Shown piece by piece: positions 7,817 to 10,500 of a stretch of DNA of 10,500 bases (its first letter is position 1; the number at the start of each line of letters is the position of its first letter). Origin of the DNA: Acanthamoeba lenticulata (taxonomy: Eukaryota > Discosea > Longamoebia > Acanthamoebidae). Made by a program: the position numbers and the translations under genes. Location of the stretch: NCBI GenBank assembly GCA_002179805.1, contig NAVB01000434.1, positions 1 to 10,500 on the forward strand, given 5' to 3'. The notes beneath the pieces are model-generated. The model did not search any database. It was not told the origin of the DNA and worked only from the letters and a program-made list of their open reading frames with translations.

Positions 7817-8818
7817 GGTGGTTGGGCTTGTGGAGGTGGCGATCAACGGCGCGCCGCAAGACCTCGATGGCCTCACGCTTGTCTTGGGCCTTGAACACGC
7901 CAGAGCCGGACACAATCACGTTGGCGCCGGCCTCGGCCGCGACGTCGATGGTCTTCTCGTTGAGGCCGCCGTCCACTTCGATGTTGAGCGTCGGATATTG
8001 CTTCCGCAGCTCGCGCACCTGGTGTTGTTGATGATGAGGAAGATGACGATGATGAACAAGAAGAAGGAGGAGGAAGAGGTTGTGTGCCTTGGGCATCATG
8101 TCGGCCATGAACTCCTGGCCACCGAACCCGGGCTCGACGGTCATAATGAGGACCATGTCGACGTCCTTGACAAAGGGCGAGATGGTCTCAAGCGGCGTGC
8201 CGGGCTTGAGCGCGACGCCCACCTTCATGCCGGTCGCCTTGACCTTTTGAATGAACCCGGCCGGGTCCTCTGATGACGATGACGACGACAGGGCTTGCAT
8301 GAGCAAAAGAAGAAGATGGAGAAGGTGTCGTGTAGAGGGCGTACCAACGGTTTCAACGTGGAACGTGATGGAACTGGCGCCGGCCTTGTGGAAGTCGTTG
8401 AGCCACTTCTCTGGCTGGGACACCATCAAGTGGCAGTCGAGGAACCTGCACAGTGTAGAAGAGAGCGTCACGACACACGAACAGAGCAGCAACGTAGGGC
8501 TGAGAGCGCAATGGGCGTCCGCTGCTTCGTACATGTCCGTGTGCTTGCGGAGGGACTGGATTACAGGCGGGCCAATCGTCAGGTTCGGCACGAAGTGTCT
8601 AAACACGCAAGGGGGGCAGGTTGCGACCAAGAATGAGCTCAAGCACGAAAATCAGGGGAGGGGAAGCTTCGGGAGATTTGTGGGGTGACGTGCCCGTCCA
8701 TCACATCCATGTGCAACCAGTCGGCGCCGGCGTTCTTCATCGCCTGGGCCTCCTCACCAAGCTTCGCAAAATCACCCGACAAGAGCGATGGTGCAATGAT
8801 TGCCTTGATCGCTGCCAT
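7812..8818 (-). CDS. RPE: Ribulose-phosphate 3-epimerase
   Basis: This enzyme interconverts D-ribulose 5-phosphate and D-xylulose 5-phosphate in the pentose phosphate pathway. Minus-strand exons are 8818-8694, 8598-8533, 8445-8345, 8269-8088 and 8018-7812 (TAA). They join to 681 nt, or 226 residues; human has 228. It is a TIM-barrel protein with the metal/catalytic set His36, Asp38 and Met40 in [13 protein letters not shown], His69 in [10 protein letters not shown], the loop [12 protein letters not shown], Asp174 in IEVDGG, and the phosphate loop IVSGSGVF. Introns 2 (87 nt, GTACGA) and 3 (75 nt, GTACGC) are ordinary. Introns 1 (95 nt) and 4 (69 nt) begin with GC, and both are forced by frame and by the conserved residues at the junctions. 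Introns 2-4 are multiples of three without stops. The start is the first ATG, followed by [16 protein letters not shown]. The dehydrogenase gene lies 92 bp upstream on the same strand. Confidence 0.95.
8019..8087 (-). other. GC-AG intron 4 of RPE
   Basis: The donor is AAG|GCACAC and the acceptor CACCAG|GTG, 69 nt, phase 0. It joins the invariant DMMPK to VRELRKQYP. The intron is strongly pyrimidine-rich on the sense strand and contains no usable GT near its 5' end. Confidence 0.85.
8599..8693 (-). other. GC-AG intron 1 of RPE
   Basis: The donor is GG|GCACGT and the acceptor GTTTAG|A, 95 nt, phase 2. Splicing here rebuilds MDGHFVPN exactly. Using the nearby GT (GGGCAC|GTCACC) instead would shift the frame. 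Confidence 0.85.
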
Positions 8819-8910
8819 CTTGCGATGAGTTCAATAAATAGAAAATTTGATTTTTCTCTGATTATCTTTTTTTATTTTCTTGCACAACCTTCTTTGCTCT
8901 TCATTCTTCA
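8819..8910 (-). promoter_or_regulatory. 92-bp spacer holding RPE promoter and dehydrogenase 3' end
   Basis: Both genes read leftward on the minus strand, so this short AT-rich stretch must carry the end of the dehydrogenase transcript and the RPE promoter and leader. On minus a TATTTATTG lies about 15-25 nt before the RPE ATG, too close for a classical TATA box unless the leader is extremely short. A T/A-rich core occupies 8838-8880. Confidence 0.5.
8871..8876 (-). terminator. AATAAA signal of the dehydrogenase gene
   Basis: The plus strand reads TTTATT, so the dehydrogenase transcript carries AATAAA 35 nt after its TAA stop, a normal distance for a polyadenylation signal. It lies inside the only space available for the RPE promoter. 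Confidence 0.55.
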
Positions 8911-10317
8911 TTACACCAAGAGTAGGACAGCCTTGATCACATTGTCGGCCCGCGCGTTGACGAGCTCCAGCGCATCGTGGAAACGCGCCAGGCCCTCTGG
9001 AAACCGATGTGTGACGATGGCGTCGGCCGCGATCTGCCCGCTCTCGACCAGCTGCACGGTCTCGGCCCACACGCCGGGGCTCCCCACCGTGCCCCGGATC
9101 GACAGGTCGCGCAACACGATCTGATCCATGTCCACGCTCGCCCGCTGCCCGCCAAACACGCCCTGGAGGTCGCGCGTGAAGGCACAAACGCGTTCAGCCT
9201 TGGTGGGCCTTGACGGGGCTGGTCGGGGAACACGAAAACGCACCAGAACGGTGACGCGGCCGCCGTCCTTGACCACGGCGAGAGCCGACTCAAAGGCCGA
9301 CGGATGGCCAGCGGCTTCGATCACGACGTCTGCCAGCTGGTTGCTGCCCAGCTGCAGGACCGCTCGCTTGAGCTCTTCCTGTTGCTGTTGTGGGTTGAGG
9401 TCGGGAGGAGGAGAGCAGTCAAAGCTGGCGTCAGCGCCGAGCTGGGCCGCCTTGGCCAGTCGGCCGGGCGTGTTGCCCACCACCATCACGGCTCGCGCGC
9501 CGTGGGCCTTGGCCGCCAGGAGCAGCAGGAGCCCGATGCTGCCGTCCCCGATGATCACCACAAAGTCGCCCTCGCGCACAGTCATTTTGACTGCACGTGT
9601 GCGCGGCGTGTCGTGCGTGAGTGCGAGATGATCGTGGGGCGGCACACGGGCAGGACATGACGTGTACCGGCCCGCACGGCGACGGTCAGCGGTTCGATGA
9701 CGCACGCCGTGTCAAAGGGCACGTCGGGTCCCACCGTATGCAGCATGCGCACGGGGAAGGTCTGGGGCATGGTTTTCTCATGAGAAGAGCAGAAGAAGGA
9801 CCACAACAACAAGCACACGCACCAAGAACTCAGCAAAGGCGCCGTCCTTGTTCATGATGCCGGTCTCGCGTCTGTCCGGGCAGCGGTGGTAGTTGCCGCT
9901 TGTGCAGTCGCTGCAGCGCCAGCATGGGAGGCACGTCTCGCCCACCACGCGGTCTCCCACTTTGTGGCGTTGTTGTTCACCTTGTGTGGGCCCCAAGGCC
10001 ACGATCTCGCCCGCCCACTCATGGCCTGCATACCTCCACGTCAGTGGTCCATCGCTGCGGCCACCATGGTGGGCGGGCACGAACCTGGGATGACGGGGTA
10101 TTTGGCCTTGCCTTGGTGTCGTGTAGTGAAGTAGTGGATGAGCGAGTAGCAGTTTTCTTGCGACTACTTCGGGGAGAAGGCGGTTGAGGAGGAGAAGGTC
10201 GGTCCCGCACAAACCCACTGCACGCACGCGTACGAGGGCCTCGCCAGGCCCCGGCACGGGGATGGGCACCGCCACAAGCTCCACCTTCCCTCCCGCCTCC
10301 ACTCGGACTGCCTTCAT
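8911..10317 (-). CDS. Zinc-dependent medium-chain dehydrogenase, sorbitol/threonine dehydrogenase type
   Basis: The likely role is NAD(P)-dependent oxidation of a polyol or secondary alcohol; the substrate is unknown. Minus-strand exons are 10317-10168, 10106-10085, 10025-9823, 9761-9668, 9590-9244 and 9162-8911 (TAA). They join to 1068 nt, or 355 residues, usual for the family. The start MKAV is the first ATG after an in-frame TAA. Catalytic zinc ligands are Cys37 (GLCGTD), His59-Glu60 (PGHEWAGE) and the sorbitol-dehydrogenase-type Glu148 (VIEPL). The structural zinc site is Cys92-x2-Cys95-x2-Cys98-x7-Cys106, with an extra Cys89. The Rossmann motif is GDGSIG at 171-176. The strand after it ends in VVGNTPGRL with no Asp, which may favour NADP. 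A Gln-rich insert (QQQQEE-like) lies near residues 210-220. Introns are 61, 59, 61, 77 and 81 nt. Exon 2 is only 22 nt. The donor of intron 1 (GTAGTC at 10167) is the least certain. Confidence 0.9.
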
Positions 10318-10353
10318 CTGTTCTGCCGATTCAGCTTCGATGCAACCCAAGTC

Positions 10354-10413
10354 GTTGTTTTATTTTATTTATTTTATTTTGTTTCGGTTTTTTATTTATT
10401 TTGTTTTCTTTTT
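10354..10413. repeat. T-rich (TTTTA)n-like tract between minus-strand genes
   Basis: The plus strand is nearly all T with regular A (TTTTATTTTATTTATTTTA), broken by a GTTTCGG. On the minus strand it supplies several AATAAA hexamers for the upstream partial gene and lies about 40-95 nt before the dehydrogenase ATG, so it probably works as both 3' end and promoter region. Confidence 0.6.
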
Positions 10414-10426
10414 GTCCTGCGGCTCT

Positions 10427-10500
10427 TCAAGGGTCCTGCGCCGAGTAGAAGCTGGGCCGGACCGACGCGATGGTGGCCTTGGGGTCGAAGAGGGCCTGGT
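10427..10500 (-). CDS. C-terminal end of an unidentified gene, partial
   Basis: Reading leftward, the frame from the window edge gives 23 codons and a TGA at 10429-10427. The last residues are ATIASVRPSFYSAQDP. GC-rich codon use ends abruptly at the stop, where the T-rich tract begins, which supports a real coding end. The fragment is too short to identify. Confidence 0.5.
   Translation of the reverse strand, partial: QALFDPKATIASVRPSFYSAQDP

Noticed and set aside
7731..8273. A 180-codon plus-strand frame over RPE
   Set aside because: It is antisense to the spliced RPE, which is complete and conserved.

Overview
This is a protist nuclear DNA window, most likely from an Acanthamoeba-type amoebozoan. 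It is GC-rich, gene-dense and intron-dense, with introns of about 59-133 nt whose 5' splice sites mostly read GT-A/G-C-G. The organism assignment is inference from gene style and protein divergence; the gene identities rest on spliced reading frames reconstructed by eye. No database search was run.

Layout: (1) 2-1648 (+), the 3' part of a circularly permuted GTPase, GNL1. (2) 1844-2450 (-), ribosomal protein uS11/RPS14, in three coding exons, the first being only the ATG. (3) 2883-3913 (-), proteasome subunit beta-3 (PSMB3), in six coding exons, again with an ATG-only first exon. (4) 4181-5751 (+), proteasome lid subunit Rpn7/PSMD6, in five exons. (5) 5851-6381 (-), an unrecognised gene. (6) 6953-7623 (+), another unrecognised gene with at least one intron. 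(7) 7812-8818 (-), ribulose-phosphate 3-epimerase (RPE), in five exons, two of whose introns use GC instead of GT at the donor. (8) 8911-10317 (-), a zinc-dependent medium-chain dehydrogenase of the sorbitol/threonine dehydrogenase type, in six exons including a 22-nt one. (9) 10427-10500 (-), the last codons of a further gene.

How the genes relate: PSMB3 (20S core) and PSMD6 (19S lid) are transcribed head to head from a 267-bp spacer that holds repeated short motifs, which suggests shared control of proteasome production. RPS14 and GNL1 both concern ribosomes but converge and share no promoter. The partial gene, the dehydrogenase and RPE follow one another on the minus strand with only 92-109 bp between coding regions. 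An RPE beside a polyol-type dehydrogenase is compatible with pentitol/pentose-phosphate metabolism, but that link is speculative.

Nothing here looks like a mobile element, CRISPR array, tRNA, rRNA or a new multi-gene system. The most unusual content is in the splicing: two GC-AG introns in one gene, a strong donor C at intron position +4, start codons isolated as whole coding exons, and several introns that are multiples of three without stops.
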